Positions 20,350 to 31,601 are shown, numbered from the stretch's first letter. The stretch is DNA of 64,000 nucleotides from Armillaria gallica (GCA_037576215.1 JBANDB010000003.1:7068001-7132000), one strand, 5' to 3'. The notes: generated by a model not told the origin, from the letters alone. Made by a program: numbers and translations.

Positions 20350-23300
20350 ATTGGGCACGGTCCGGTCCCTCCGCGGCCACGTTTGCTCTAGGGCAGGCTT
20401 CGGCATGTTTCGGCCGCGGCGGTCGCCAGAATTTCCGTAATACATCCATAGTGAAACTCATCCCTGCTACCAGGCAACAAACTCGTATCTCGAAGATGAT
20501 TTCCTTCGTCGCCAAATTTCTTCCTGGCTTCCATCTCTTGTTCGCAACCAACCATGTTTCCGGCATTTGGACATTCCAAAAGTCTCTGTCCCTAGCAGCA
20601 CAGCGGTGAATGGCCAGGACAGGGAGGGTAATAAGTGGGGAGGCATCGCTTGCAGGGGCTGTACGATCCTCGAGCGCGTCCTGCAATACAGAGATCACGG
20701 AACCTCATGCATCATGCATCAGTGCTAGAGTCAAGGGATTCGTGGAGACGGTAAGTTTCTTTCTGGATAACGGCATCTCCGCGCTCAGCTGTCGAGACGG
20801 GGCTTCCAGGTAGCCGAGCTTTGGTAGACGCGCCGGTTTCGCGTATTTCTGTGAGAATATGGGAGCAGATATGGAGGGAAGGAACTGTGCACTCGAGACT
20901 AGGGATGGACCTCACAGTGAGTAGCGAGCTCTATCACCGCGTCGTTCTGAAATGTACTAACCACGGGATCCCAAGATGTCGCACCCTCAATAGGAAGGAT
21001 GAAAGACAAACTCAAGCCCACTGATCTATCAGTTCGCAAGATCTTTACGATGTTCGTTCGTCACTGCCAGTACTGAGTACTGAATGTCGCGCCTCATCTT
21101 CATCCAGAGATGTCCCCGTCAGCGAATACTCCTGTCCATCGCCCGCCAGACCGTTATATTCTACCTACACCAAAGGCTTAACTCTCGCCCCTGCCCGGGC
21201 GCGCCTCATTCCAATCGCGTTTCTAATAGTTTTTCCTATCTCCTTTGGCGCTGTTTCATGAATAGCTGTGGAGGGATAGACAGGGCATGGTTACCACGAT
21301 AGCGATCGCGAGGCATCACTGGAAAGGTGGATTCGTCTCCGAGTGGGAACTATCAAGTCAGGCAAGATAGCCTAGGGACATACACTGTGGAACGTCGGGT
21401 ATGGTTATACACGCAGGACACTTTGTCCGATCGCCTCACCAAGATGTCGTCCAGGCAAAGCCAAGGACTGAAGCTCTTGAAAGCTTCAGCGGCAGGAACA
21501 TTGGATCTTCGGACACCCGTAGCAGGGCGGAGTGAGCAGCGCAGCAGTGTTCAGTCAATTCAAGGACAACACGAATGCCAGGTCAGTTTTTTGTCTCTGT
21601 CTTCTGCATGCTTTTTCTCAATGGCAAATGCCACTAGATTATCTCAAACTCGTACGATTCTCTACCAAAGGCGACTTCCCGAACCCTTCGTCACTTAATT
21701 TCTTTCTCGCGAGGATTTCGTTCTCATCCAACCTCGTGTTCGACGGTGGCCACAGACCATTCAAAGCCTCACCCACTTTTTCATCACCGACAGGACACCA
21801 ATAGACAACCCGAGCTGCTCGTGCGATGACGATCAGCGCTAGGGTTATAGGTGGGGGAGGCATGGGTTCCCGAATGCCTATCAAGCGATGTGGGATAACC
21901 TAAGGTCTCGCAATGAAGGGATCAACGTAATGACAGTGGAACGTTACCCCTCCCCATCAACCACTATTCTCGCCCGATACCCTCGCATATATCCACCTCC
22001 GGGTCCTTAGAGCATGATACGCGCTTGAAGACTACATATGGACTATTCAATTGTGCTAGGTTTTAAAAGCAGGCACGCAGTTCCGAGGTGAGTTTCCTTA
22101 TCATGCCATCTCTTATCAGGGACTCAATGGACTTCTATAGACGCTCCCGCTCCACGCATTTTTATCTGAATCTAGGGCCAGCATATGAAGGGGACGCAAT
22201 GAGCTCTATCGCCGTGTTGTCTAGAACTGGACTAAAAGACGCCGGACCGCCTTCAATAAGGAAGACCCACGAATCCAGAGCCTATGCCTTCCAACTCATT
22301 CCATCCATAGGAACTTCTCGCCCCTCTCTATCCCAACCAATGAGCCTCCAGATATCACTCCGTATTCTCATCGGGCCATTGCCAGTTTCCTAGGCACCGT
22401 ACGTCCGGATAGCGGGAGAGGTTCCCCAAAGAATCACTTTTTCTCGAGCGTTGCAATGAGAAACTCCCCCAAACCGACGTGATGGTGTTGTTCGGCACCC
22501 CTTTCTTCGATTGGTGGCGAAGAGAAGGAATGCCAATCAATCCGTTTGATGCCTCGATTTCTTTGCACGTCATGCTCCTATTTTCAGAACGAGGAGCCCA
22601 TATTGAAATGCCCCCAGACTCAGAGAAGATCTAGGGTATCGCACCGATTTTCGGGCCCTCTTTCGATATTCCGTTTATGCGCTTCGACTGGACGTATCTG
22701 AAGTATAGTTCAAGCACTTGAAGGTGTGCTTCTCAAGCAATATCGTGCCCTGGGTGGGCAGTTCGATATACCTCGACAGTACGGTGGAGGCCCACCGAAT
22801 CGTTTGCGTGCAGAGTGATCCTTACCGTCTCATCCTAACCACGTCTCCTTTCTCTGTACTCGGCGCCTACACAGAATCTACAAACGTGTCTCCAGCAGCA
22901 GCGCGGAGACAACTCTTTTAATTCCCACCCCTGCCTAAGACCAGCCTTCACTCCTATGGGGGGATGTCAGTGCTCATCGTCGTCATACAGTCCTGCGGAT
23001 TAGGGGTCCTGCCCTATTACGATAATGCACGAATAGAAGAGAAGGATCATTCTCTCCTCGCACCATCTACGAATACCATATATTGGTCGACCGAAAATTC
23101 CAACGCCGTTTGCACGCTGGGTGGACATCTCCACTGTCAGCATTTGAGTCTCGTCCGTGCTCTTGTCACTCTCATGGCGAACGTCCTCTGGATCAGACGC
23201 CATGTAGACGATATCCCTTTTATCGAAGCATCACGCTCCTCTGGCACCACCGGCGGGCACTGTGCACGCGGAAAAGGAGGCGGTTTTCCCAGTGTCAATT

Positions 23301-23850
23301 TGGAGCAATACCAGACTGCGATACCCCCGTCTGCCGGCGCCCATGGGGTCATCTGCGGCAACACACCGACAATGTCTCTCCACGTGGCTTTGTAGCGTCT
23401 CAATTTCCTCGTCACGGAAAAAGAGTAGTAGTAGGAGATACTCAGCCAGCAATTCGGTCTCAGGCAATGCTTTGTACGAGTTCAAGCCGGTGTATGTATC
23501 GGAGAAGGAGAAGGGTGGGGCGGAGGCGGAGGCGGATATGCACAGTTCCTGGTGAGAGGGTTGAAGGTGATGGTATCCCGATGGGGGGGGGGGGCGGATT
23601 TCGTCGGAATGAACATGAATTTGCTATTGGCGCGTACTTGGATGGAGGAGAGCGGCAAAGACGACTGAGAAGAGACGCGTTGTTGTGGAGATTTAAGTCT
23701 GGGTTGATTCGTACTGCTTAAATACTGTGAAGCTGTAACTTGCACCGGTACAATGTTTTTGAGTGTGGTACGCATTGCGTTCACCTCGAGATTTCCCACG
23801 CATGTGACCTCAACAGCAGCATAACAGCATGATATTTATATCATGTTTGG
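20350..23850. repeat. Large repeat block, copy C
   Basis: Starts at GGGCACGGTCCGGTCCCTCCG and runs colinear with copies A and B to the promoter of the second MLKL-like gene. It contains the internal repeats (20510-20620, 21085-21290, 21700-21830), the exon-like plus frame with SGNYQVRQDSLGTYTVE (about 21330-21390) followed by a GT-AG intron, and a 12-nt poly-G run at 23583-23594. CpG sites are still frequent here, unlike the sequence beyond about 24.45 kb. Confidence 0.75.
23231..23799 (-). pseudogene. Conserved unidentified ORF, block C copy (frameshifted)
   Basis: Two overlapping minus frames cover the region homologous to 13435-13932: 23482-23799 (N-terminal half, with an internal deletion next to the poly-G run, losing the VVMGVDRT part) and 23231-23485 (NSYKALPETELLAEY ... 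RDEEIETLQSHVERH). The frame is broken between them, so this copy appears disabled. Confidence 0.3.
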
Positions 23851-23900
23851 CTCGGCTGTGCCAACAGCAAACTCACCCTCTTACCACCACCACCACCAGG

Positions 23901-26889
23901 ATGTCGGGAGATTCGAACATCGGCGCATGGATTCAATTTGCAAAGCTTACCTTGGCTGCGGGAGAAATGGCCCCGTTTCCGTACATTAAGGGAGTTGCAG
24001 GATGTATAGCGACGATTCTTGAGATCATTGAGGTACGTGCTGTTAAGCGCTGCTGTATGATACTGAGCAGGGGTCTAGTTAGCTGGCAAGAACAACGAGG
24101 ACCTTCGGGACTTGGCAGAGAGCATCGGAACGACAATACGGATCATTAGGGAAACCGTTGAAGCGCATGGTGATACGAGCGCGACACGTTTTCGTGATGT
24201 ATGTGTCGAACTTCAGATGTGAGTTGCCGCGTACAGATCGCTGAATCCCACTTACCGAAGCTTCTGTTCAGATACCTGGAGAGTTTGATTGCCGAACTAG
24301 ATACCACTCGACGGAAGTTGAAGTCCAAAAGGATCACGCGATTCCTGACAACGAAGAAGGTTTCCGGTGTTATTGATGGATACAAGCAGCGAGTGAACAA
24401 CATTAAGGCAGATTACCTTGTATGTTCTCGGGCATTGTACGCACTAGCATTTGTATTAACTATTGGTTCTTTTCAAGGTTCTAGTTACTACTGACTCAAG
24501 GTTTGCGATGTCTGAGATGCGAGATGCACTGAGCACTACTGTCACCCAAGCACAGTCATGCATCACTTCAACTGTCAAGTCTCAGGCTCACTGTATCCAA
24601 AGTGAGATACATTCCTTGGGTGATATCCAGAGGGAACATTCAGCCCAGATTTGTGAGAAGCTTCAGGATATGAAGGGATATTATAAAAGACAGGTAGGTG
24701 CGGTCCTCATCAAGCATGTCCATACATCTTATTCACAGGTCCGAGAACTTCTCCCAGGGGATATCTATATAGAAAATCTTGTCTCTCCTTCAAGGTCTTA
24801 CTCTTTCCTGTGGTATCAGGACAGATACTGCACAGTTGAGAGCAGTAGCAGAACAAAAATCATTCGCATATTCCGACATTCTTCTGATAATGAAGAATCC
24901 ATACTAAAAGTAAGCATCTGTTACAATCTTATTCACTGGCAAAGTGCATTGAGTTCTTGTAATCTAGCAATTCAATGAGGTTGCAGATGCTTGGATGAAT
25001 ATCAAGTTTGGCTTTACATGTCTGCTTCATAATAATCAAGTAATGCTCATTGCTTTGTATAGGCATCCCAACATTGAACAAGTCTTTGGTATCTGCAGAT
25101 CACCAAACTTTCGAGCAATCATATTTCATGGTGATTGTGCTGGTTCTTTATGTCTTGGTTTGGTTTAACTTCCATGTACAGGTAGCACCCGGATCCCTTT
25201 CAATGATTATGAACGCAGCTTGACTGCAAAGCAAATTGTACCATTTTATATTCAACTGGTAAAATGACTTCTCTTTAATATCTTGGATAAAGAAGACTAA
25301 TCTTCATATAGTTGTATGATTTAGAGGTATGGTATGCCAGAGTCCAGAAGAATGTGCCTGAATATCCATTCTGTAGTCACTCTCAAAGTATTTGTCCAGG
25401 CATATGCCTTGTGATTTGCAAGAGTCTACAGATGTCAGTTATGTCATAGTCCTCTTGATGTATACTGACAATACTGAAGCAACATAATGTTCATCTCAAT
25501 GAACATGGGCAAATGGCTGTGACAGTAGCTGCCACATATGTAATTGGATCTTTTTTTATAAATATCCATGAATCACAGTGCAAACTTAACATCTTCTGTA
25601 AATGGTGGTCACTCTCTAAAAAGCCACTTTCTAGCCAAATCAACAGATGGTCCTTGTCACTAACATTGCAAAAGAACAGTTTATGCAATGCATATGACAT
25701 CATCAAACACACCACTGGGTTTTCGGCTATTCAGTCTCTTGGTTCACAAGATACACTTTATGTACTGGGAAGTGTATTGACCTCACACAGAGGAACTTTA
25801 GTGGGCAGAGTCCCAATTATATTGGATGAATGGGTTGTGGAGTGGGAAGTAGGGCCTGGTAGCATTACTACAATATTATTTCCTTCAATACACAAGTTTG
25901 TTGCTATCTGGATCCTACAATGTTTTGCTGATTGTTTATTAATAGTGGTTCAATAACAGTATCTTTACCATATGCTGGAATTGGATTCTATTCTGCTGAG
26001 ATCTCTTTGCATCCATTCAATGGGATGTTGGATTCATGGATTGCACAAGCTTCTCAACTACAATCTTGTATCTGCTCCAGGGGTCAAGTTGATGATAAGG
26101 GGCTATCTCTAATAGGTGAGTGTCTGTTAACTAACAACTTGAAACATCTATCAACTGACAAGTATATATTTAGACACAAAATTTTACCTTCTTGCCTTTC
26201 CAAAGTTTTCATCAGAGCGGAACTACAACCCTTTTTGTCTCTGTGACACATTCATGGCTGGAGACCATCATATGCTCTCATTGTCAATAACCTCTCCTTC
26301 CATTGATTATCAGACCAACAAGGTGTCCTTACCTGTCTTCACATGGTATTACGCAGAATCAGAGATGTCTTCAGCTGAAGTAGAAGAGATTTTTGACATG
26401 AGGATTTATATATGGGAGCAATTGCACTTGCTGCATATGTCCAAAACACTGCTTACAACAATACCTGAGTTGAATACTAACTATGGTTTTGACCCTGCCT
26501 GGGGTGGTGCAGATGTCTGTGAGTATTTTGGGTGGCCACTTATGGAGATTCTTGACATCTCCACTGGAGGTAGGAAGAACTGGGTTTATTGTGTGTGTAA
26601 CTGCTGATAAAATCTATTAGATTGGATGCCCTTACATAGCAGCATATCTGAGTCAGCATCAGTCATATCAGATGACACTGGTAGATTCAGTAAATCAACT
26701 GTCTCTCTACCAGAAAATGCATCAGAGAGGGAATATGCTGATAAAATATTAACCAAAACAGAGTTCACTGCTCCTGTGCAAACTAGAGATTTGAAATCGA
26801 GCTATATCTCATGGGAGTTCATCATAATGTTCATTGTTATCTATCCTATTCTACTGTCCTTGGTTATTCAGAACTACATGTATATATAG
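23901..26889 (+). CDS. MLKL_NTD-like protein with kinase-like middle and C-terminal TM anchor
   Basis: Exons by hand: 23901-24032, 24079-24218, 24272-24419, 24478-24693, 24739-24909, 24968-25005, 25073-25130, 25182-25258, then further exons to the stop at 26887. All listed junctions are GT-AG and keep frame. Residues 1 to about 150 (GAWIQFAKLTLAAGEMAPFP, NNEDLRDLAESIGTTIRIIR, YLESLIAELDTTRRKLKSK) match the alternating-helix pattern of MLKL_NTD domains of Agaricomycetes. A helical linker follows (about 24480-24690). The next region (HPNIEQVFGICRSPNF, LTAKQIVPFYIQLLYDLE) resembles the kinase-like middle region of these proteins but lacks HRD and DFG. The last exon ends in a hydrophobic helix (FIIMFIVIYPILLSLVIQN) a few residues before the stop, giving a tail-anchored topology. 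Coding stays mostly open although everything beyond about 24.45 kb is CpG-depleted. It may be functional or a recent pseudogene; exons beyond 25258 are less certain. Confidence 0.65.
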
Positions 26890-27329
26890 ATTCTGATAAG
26901 TATATTTATTTTGTAGTGATATTTCACCAGACTGGTAATAAGTACACACCAACTTAATATATCTATGAATATAGCTTCATTGGTAAGGACTATCTGAACC
27001 TGCAGTCAGTTGTATCTTCAGTCACTTTAGAAATCATAACACTTGCAATTGTTATTTGAAAAATATATTACAGAACAAGACATAGCATTTGTCTTTCAAC
27101 TCCAGGCCTAAATATATTCAACAGTCCAATTGATGGTGAGGGTTATACTCAAGCAGCAGTGAGATCATTATGCATGAGATTCAGTGAGACTCAGTATCAA
27201 GGATCATAGCCAAGAATGTGCTACCTGATGCACTCACAGCATTAAGGCTAGCAAAGAAAATCAACCAAAGCCTCAATGATAGATGGAAGAAAAACAGCCT
27301 ACAATCTGCTATCAAATCATTTCACCCAC
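26890..27329. other. 3' flank of second duplication unit
   Basis: CpG-poor sequence homologous to the 3' flank of the first unit: GAACCTGCAGTCAGTTG parallels GAAGCTGTAGTCTGTTG at about 18212, and 27130-27310 parallels 18430-18630. It joins directly to a fourth copy of the repeat block near 27330. No gene seen. Confidence 0.55.
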
Positions 27330-27443
27330 CAGAACTGTTGTGCCTCTTTATCTCAACCAATGAGCTCCAGATATCACTCCTTATTCTCATCAAGCTATTC
27401 CCAGTTCCTAAGTGCCTTACATCTGGATAGCAGAAGAGGTTTT
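27330..27443. repeat. Large repeat block, copy E, fragment 1
   Basis: CTCTTTATCTCAACCAATGAGCTCCAGATATCACTCC matches 5225-5262 of copy A in CpG-decayed form. Homology continues to the GTTTT target site of the gypsy element at 27439-27443 and resumes at 42083. The copy starts inside the block, so its first half is missing. Confidence 0.7.
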
Positions 27444-28208
27444 TGTTATGCCTGGACTCAGGTGGAACAAGCAAGTGCAATCTCAAGGTTGTCTCACACT
27501 GCAGACAAGACCCCAAGGGCGGCAATACTCACAGTACCTAGAGAGCAAGCGGTTAATGCATGGCAAGAAGTTTGAGAGTAAGTCCGGTATGTATTAACTT
27601 AGCTCGAAGCTAGGGTACAAGGCTGAGAGCTAAGCTACTTATATACTGTTCATTCGGTTCTATATATAAACATGTCCATATGTAAGTTGTACAATATCTG
27701 TCAAGAGACAGTCCATAACCATGTGTTGCAGCAGGAATGCTGAAGTCATTCGGTTTAGTGTTACGATTTTTCAAACATTTTCCCTTATCTTATCTTATCC
27801 AGCACCTCAGCTTCTTATGGCACCTCGGCAACCCGGCATCCCAGCATGAAACCCCAACTATTCAGACAGAACCCCATATCTTCTCGCGAAGCCGCAGACC
27901 ATGGACTATTCTTAGATTCCGAATATCGTATATAAGTAACACAGCCCTCAGCCATGTACCCTAGCTTCAAGCTAAGTTTATACACCCCAGACTTTACTCC
28001 CCTTGCTAGCCAACGAGTCTGATGTGTTATACCGCTCCACTGTGACAATCAACGGTACCATAGGTGACTGCCTGAACATGAAGCAGCCTGTGGCCGCCTT
28101 GTATTGTTATTCCTGGGTCCGGACATAACATTTAGTGCTGGTAACTGCATGTATGCTGAGGTGCTGAGATAAGATAAGATAAGGAAAAAAGGCAGAAAAA
28201 TTGTAACA
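27444..28208 (-). repeat. 3' LTR of the chromovirus (carries a nested solo LTR)
   Basis: Starts TGTTATGCCTGGACTCAGG and ends AGAAAAATTGTAACA on the plus strand. Split at 27759-28130 by another LTR. The GTCCGGTATGTATTAACTTAG and TATATATAAAC motifs are shared with the 5' LTR at 41690-42077. The latter could serve as a TATA region on either strand. Confidence 0.9.
27759..28130 (+). mobile_element. Solo LTR of a related family, inserted into the LTR
   Basis: 372 bp, TGTTACGATTTTTC ... GGTCCGGACATAACA, flanked by the perfect 5-bp duplication TTTAG (27754-27758 and 28131-28135). Its reverse complement starts TGTTATGTCCGGACCCAGG and ends with GATAAGATAAG...AAAAATCGTAACA, matching the ends of the host LTR. 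It is therefore a diverged relative in opposite orientation. It keeps many CpG sites. Confidence 0.9.
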
Positions 28209-28222
28209 TTACCCCCTCATTA
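28209..28222 (-). promoter_or_regulatory. Polypurine tract of the chromovirus
   Basis: On the minus strand AATGAGGGGGTAA directly abuts the 3' LTR start TGTTACA. A purine-rich tract in this position is the primer for plus-strand synthesis in LTR retroelements. Confidence 0.7.
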
Positions 28223-28249
28223 AGGCAGGCATCCTGACTGCCATTAAGG

Positions 28250-29886
28250 CCTGCTCTTGTCGTCTGGGAAGTCAGGTTGATACATCCTGTGTGCTTCTCC
28301 TCCATATCCATTGTCCCAGATGTCTTTGTCGTCCTGTGCATTGTCCCAATATTCCTGGATAAGGTTTCCCCAGATGTTGATGTCAGAGTCTTTTACCCAC
28401 TTTTGCTTTCCATCGAGTCACTGTGTGAGGTAGAGTCTTGCCCCATCTTTGTACTTGAAGTTGAGGATCATGGTAACTCGTTTGTTTTTGTCCTTGGTTA
28501 TGATTTTGGGTGTGTTGACTTGTCGCGCATGGCTGACTTTGCCTTCGTACTCCTGGATCACTTCCTGTGTGTGTTCCATTTCAGTATCCCTGACCCAGGA
28601 ATTATGCTCCCTTGTCCAACCTTTCCACTTAATGAAGTAGTTGGTGATGGTTTGGTACTTCCATCCCTTCTTCCCTTGTACCTTGCAGGTGTGTGAGTTG
28701 AGAACTTCTTCGACTTTGTACTCTTCTTTGTCTTCTATAAGGTCGGGAGGTGGTGGTGGCGGTAGTTCCTGATTTGGGAATGCTGGTGGTGTGTACAGGG
28801 TTAGGAGCTTCTCATTGAAGTGTGGGTGAATCTTCCAGTGGGGCAGTAGTTTGAGTTTGTAAGTGGATGCTCCAGCCTTTTCCAGAATCTCGAAAGGGCC
28901 AACACGCTTGTCATCGAGCTTCTTCTTCGGTTGTGGTAGGTAAAGGTTTGTAGCGTCAAGCCAGGCTCAGTTGCTGATGCGATACTTGTGAGTGGTATGC
29001 TTCCTTTTGTCATACTGGGTTTTCATCCTCGTCGCCACTTCTTTGAGTGCCTTTTGGGTTTCCTTGTGTACACTGGTCATGTTTTCGACAAAGGCTTCCA
29101 CCATCGGGTTCGCGAATGGTGACAATCGGGGAGAGTTGGGAAGGATCCTTGGGTGACATCTGTAAAGCACTATGAACAGGCTCTTGCCAGTTGTGTTATG
29201 GGTTCGGTTGTTATGTGCGAACTCGGCAAGCAGGAGTCAATCACTCCAATTGGTTTGTTGGTAGCTTACAAAAATGCGCAAGTACTTCTCGATTTCTTGG
29301 TTGACCCACTCTGTCTGTCCATCGGTCTGAGGGTGGAAGGCCGTCGAGGCATTCGGGGTGATGCCAAGCATTTGGTAAAGCTCCTTCATGAATTTGGAGA
29401 CAAATTGAGGTCCATGGTTGGAGATGACAACTTGGGGCATTCCATGGCATGCATAAACATGGTCATGGAGAATTTGGGCCCATCCTTCAGCGGAGAGCTC
29501 GAGGTTACAGGCAACCAGGATAATGGCCTTTGAGAATCAGTCAATGATCATTAGCAGGGCATCGTGGCCATTCGAGTCAGGTAATCCAGTGACCATGTCC
29601 ACCGAGATGTGGGTCCATGGGCCAACTGGGACTTTGTTTGGGTGAAGTGGTGCTGCTTTAGCCTGAGTGCTGCTCTTTGTTTGTTGGCATGTCTCGCATC
29701 CCTTGATGTATGCTTCAATGTCCTTCTTCATCTTGGGCCACCAGTATTCTCGGAGGACCAGTTTCTTTGTCTTGTCGATGCCTGGGTGTCCAGCCAGGAT
29801 GTGGTTGTGACTCTGAGCAATGATCTCACCACGAAGCATCTTTTTTTGTAGTATGTAGATGCATCCATTGTACTAGAGTATCCTGC
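28250..29886 (-). pseudogene. Integrase with tandem chromodomains
   Basis: Minus-strand frame with stops. The zinc-binding HHCC motif is visible (HNHILAGHPG ... CETCQQTKS, about 29700-29830). The core has its first Asp (HISVDMVTGLP) and Glu (HPQTDGQTEWVNQEIE), but the second Asp is Asn (VISNHGPQF, about 29410-29430). The GPF/Y-like module is KRVGPFEILEKAG, and HPHFNEKLLTLYTPP follows. Next come a first chromodomain (EEYKVEEVLNSH ... YFIKWKGW, about 28560-28740) and a second chromo-like module (RVTMILNFKYKDG ... LDGKQKWVKDSDI, about 28360-28480). The D-to-N change and the neighbouring change to His are both G-to-A at former CpG. Stops at about 28987 and in the second chromodomain (about 28425) add to inactivation. 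The N-terminal end is cut by the solo LTR at 29887. Confidence 0.85.
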
Positions 29887-31597
29887 TGTCACGCCTGCAG
29901 CGTGTCTAAGGGTGTAATTTTGCAAAACGTCATAACTTACACTTTAGCAATGCAGAGGCATCGCGAGCGGGCTGACAGTGCAAGTGGCATGCAAAGAAGC
30001 AAGGTCACCGAGGTAGAGAGCTCTATAACAGAAAAAGAAGCAACGGGATTAAAACATAAGGACTTTGTCGTGGCACTGTACCTTACGGGCATGCACGGCA
30101 ACAAGGCTGAAGGGCATGCTAGATTGCCAAACCACCTGTTTGCAATAGAGGACTCAGCTGGAGTGGGATACGCTTGTATGCGGGCCGAGGCTAATTTAGA
30201 TAACGACGTGTCTGTAATCTATGACGCGTGGTCCCTGGAGATCCAGAAAAACGATATCACGTGCGGGGTAATCAAGAGAACCCCAGGCATGGCCTAGAAA
30301 CAGGCTTTGGCCAATGGAAGTAGCGAGCGGACTGGAAAGCCGAGGCATTTCTTGGTTACCGAGTCTAGAACATGACACTGTCACCTGCGGAGCAGACCCA
30401 AAAGCCGAATACAAAGGGTGATTGGTGATCGAGGATTAAGCAGCTATTGAGTGCATGCTCATGAGCTACTCTGCTGCTAGGGCAAGTGACATAGACACCG
30501 CTTAGCTCTTTGAGGATACTAAAAAGAGGAACAAGTGGCGTGCTGCCTAGAGTGCTGGGCCAACTCAGACGAGGAATACCCGGCCGAAAAAGAAGTAAAT
30601 TACTAAAAATCCATTTGTAACAATCGATCTCCCATAGTATAAGTAGAGTAGATTTTCATGTATTAAAAACAAGATACCTACCCCCCACGTACAGTAATAA
30701 AGTTTCAGTTTGGATCTGGACTTGTTGTGACATGTAAGAGTTAGTAGCTTTGAGCCTTGTCTAGAATGCAAGTTTAGTGAGCTCATAGAGAAATAGAATG
30801 AGAGAAACATTTTGGATAAAAACTTTGGTTTACTTGAGATAAGAAGGAGATTCGGGGCAGTGATGCTGTGCCCATCTTGAGAGTTTGCTGAGATAAATCT
30901 GAGAGAAAAGCTCTGTTCCTTTTCTGGTTCAGTGTAAAAAGAGAATTTGTGTTGTGTTGGCCTCCGTGTAGGTCTAGAAGTAGTTGCAAGGGAATCAGCC
31001 AGCTTGAGCTGTTCTAGCAGTTGCACAAAGTGTGACAGGTGTGTGCAGTTGGACCTTGCGGCACCATTGTTAGGGCGAGTGCACTGTGTGTGAAGACTTG
31101 CGGGGATGGTTCTGAAAGTAATTAAGACTTGAGTGGGAGTGCCGAGGGCCTCCATCGTGATGAGTTTGGAAGTCAGGTTTAGCCACTAAGAGAAAGGCGG
31201 CGTCGCATGCGGATTAGATCTAGCGGCGAGTCGTACTTAGCGAGCTCACTGACCGAACTTGGTCAACTTGTGGATCTGCGCATCCGTGTGTTCCGGCTAT
31301 TGAAATATATTTTGCCTCGAGGGTTGCGTGGTTCACCGTGCTCTCTTGTAAAAAGCTCCGAAGAGCTAGAGAATTTGAGACTAGCTTGAAAATACTATGT
31401 TGTCGCGCGTATCGTCCTAGCGAGCTCACTGAGAGAAATTGGGATACTGTCGGCGCGCAAGTGGAATTAAAATCCTTGCTCCCCTCCGCACTTAAGGAGA
31501 TTGTGTGTGTGTGTGTTTAGTGGGGTTGAGTTGAGTTTGGTGTGTGTTCACACTAGGCTGTGCTCAGTTTCACAGGCACCCGTCGCCAGCCTCATCA
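29887..31597. mobile_element. Solo LTR, family 2, copy 1 (CpG-rich)
   Basis: 1711 bp, TGTCACGCCTGCAGCGTG ... CAGCCTCATCA, with a perfect 4-bp duplication CTGC (29883-29886 and 31598-31601). The outer copy at 51275-52995 matches end to end. No internal coding region, so it is a solo LTR, although 1.7 kb is long for one. It contains a GTGTGTGT run near 31502. CpG sites are much more frequent than in the outer copy. It separates the integrase from the RNase H. Confidence 0.85.
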
Positions 31598-31601
31598 CTG
31601 C

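Noticed and set aside
22088..22393. 101-codon plus ORF in block C
   Set aside because: Equivalent frames in copies A and B are shifted or broken and no motif is recognised; treated as part of the repeat block.
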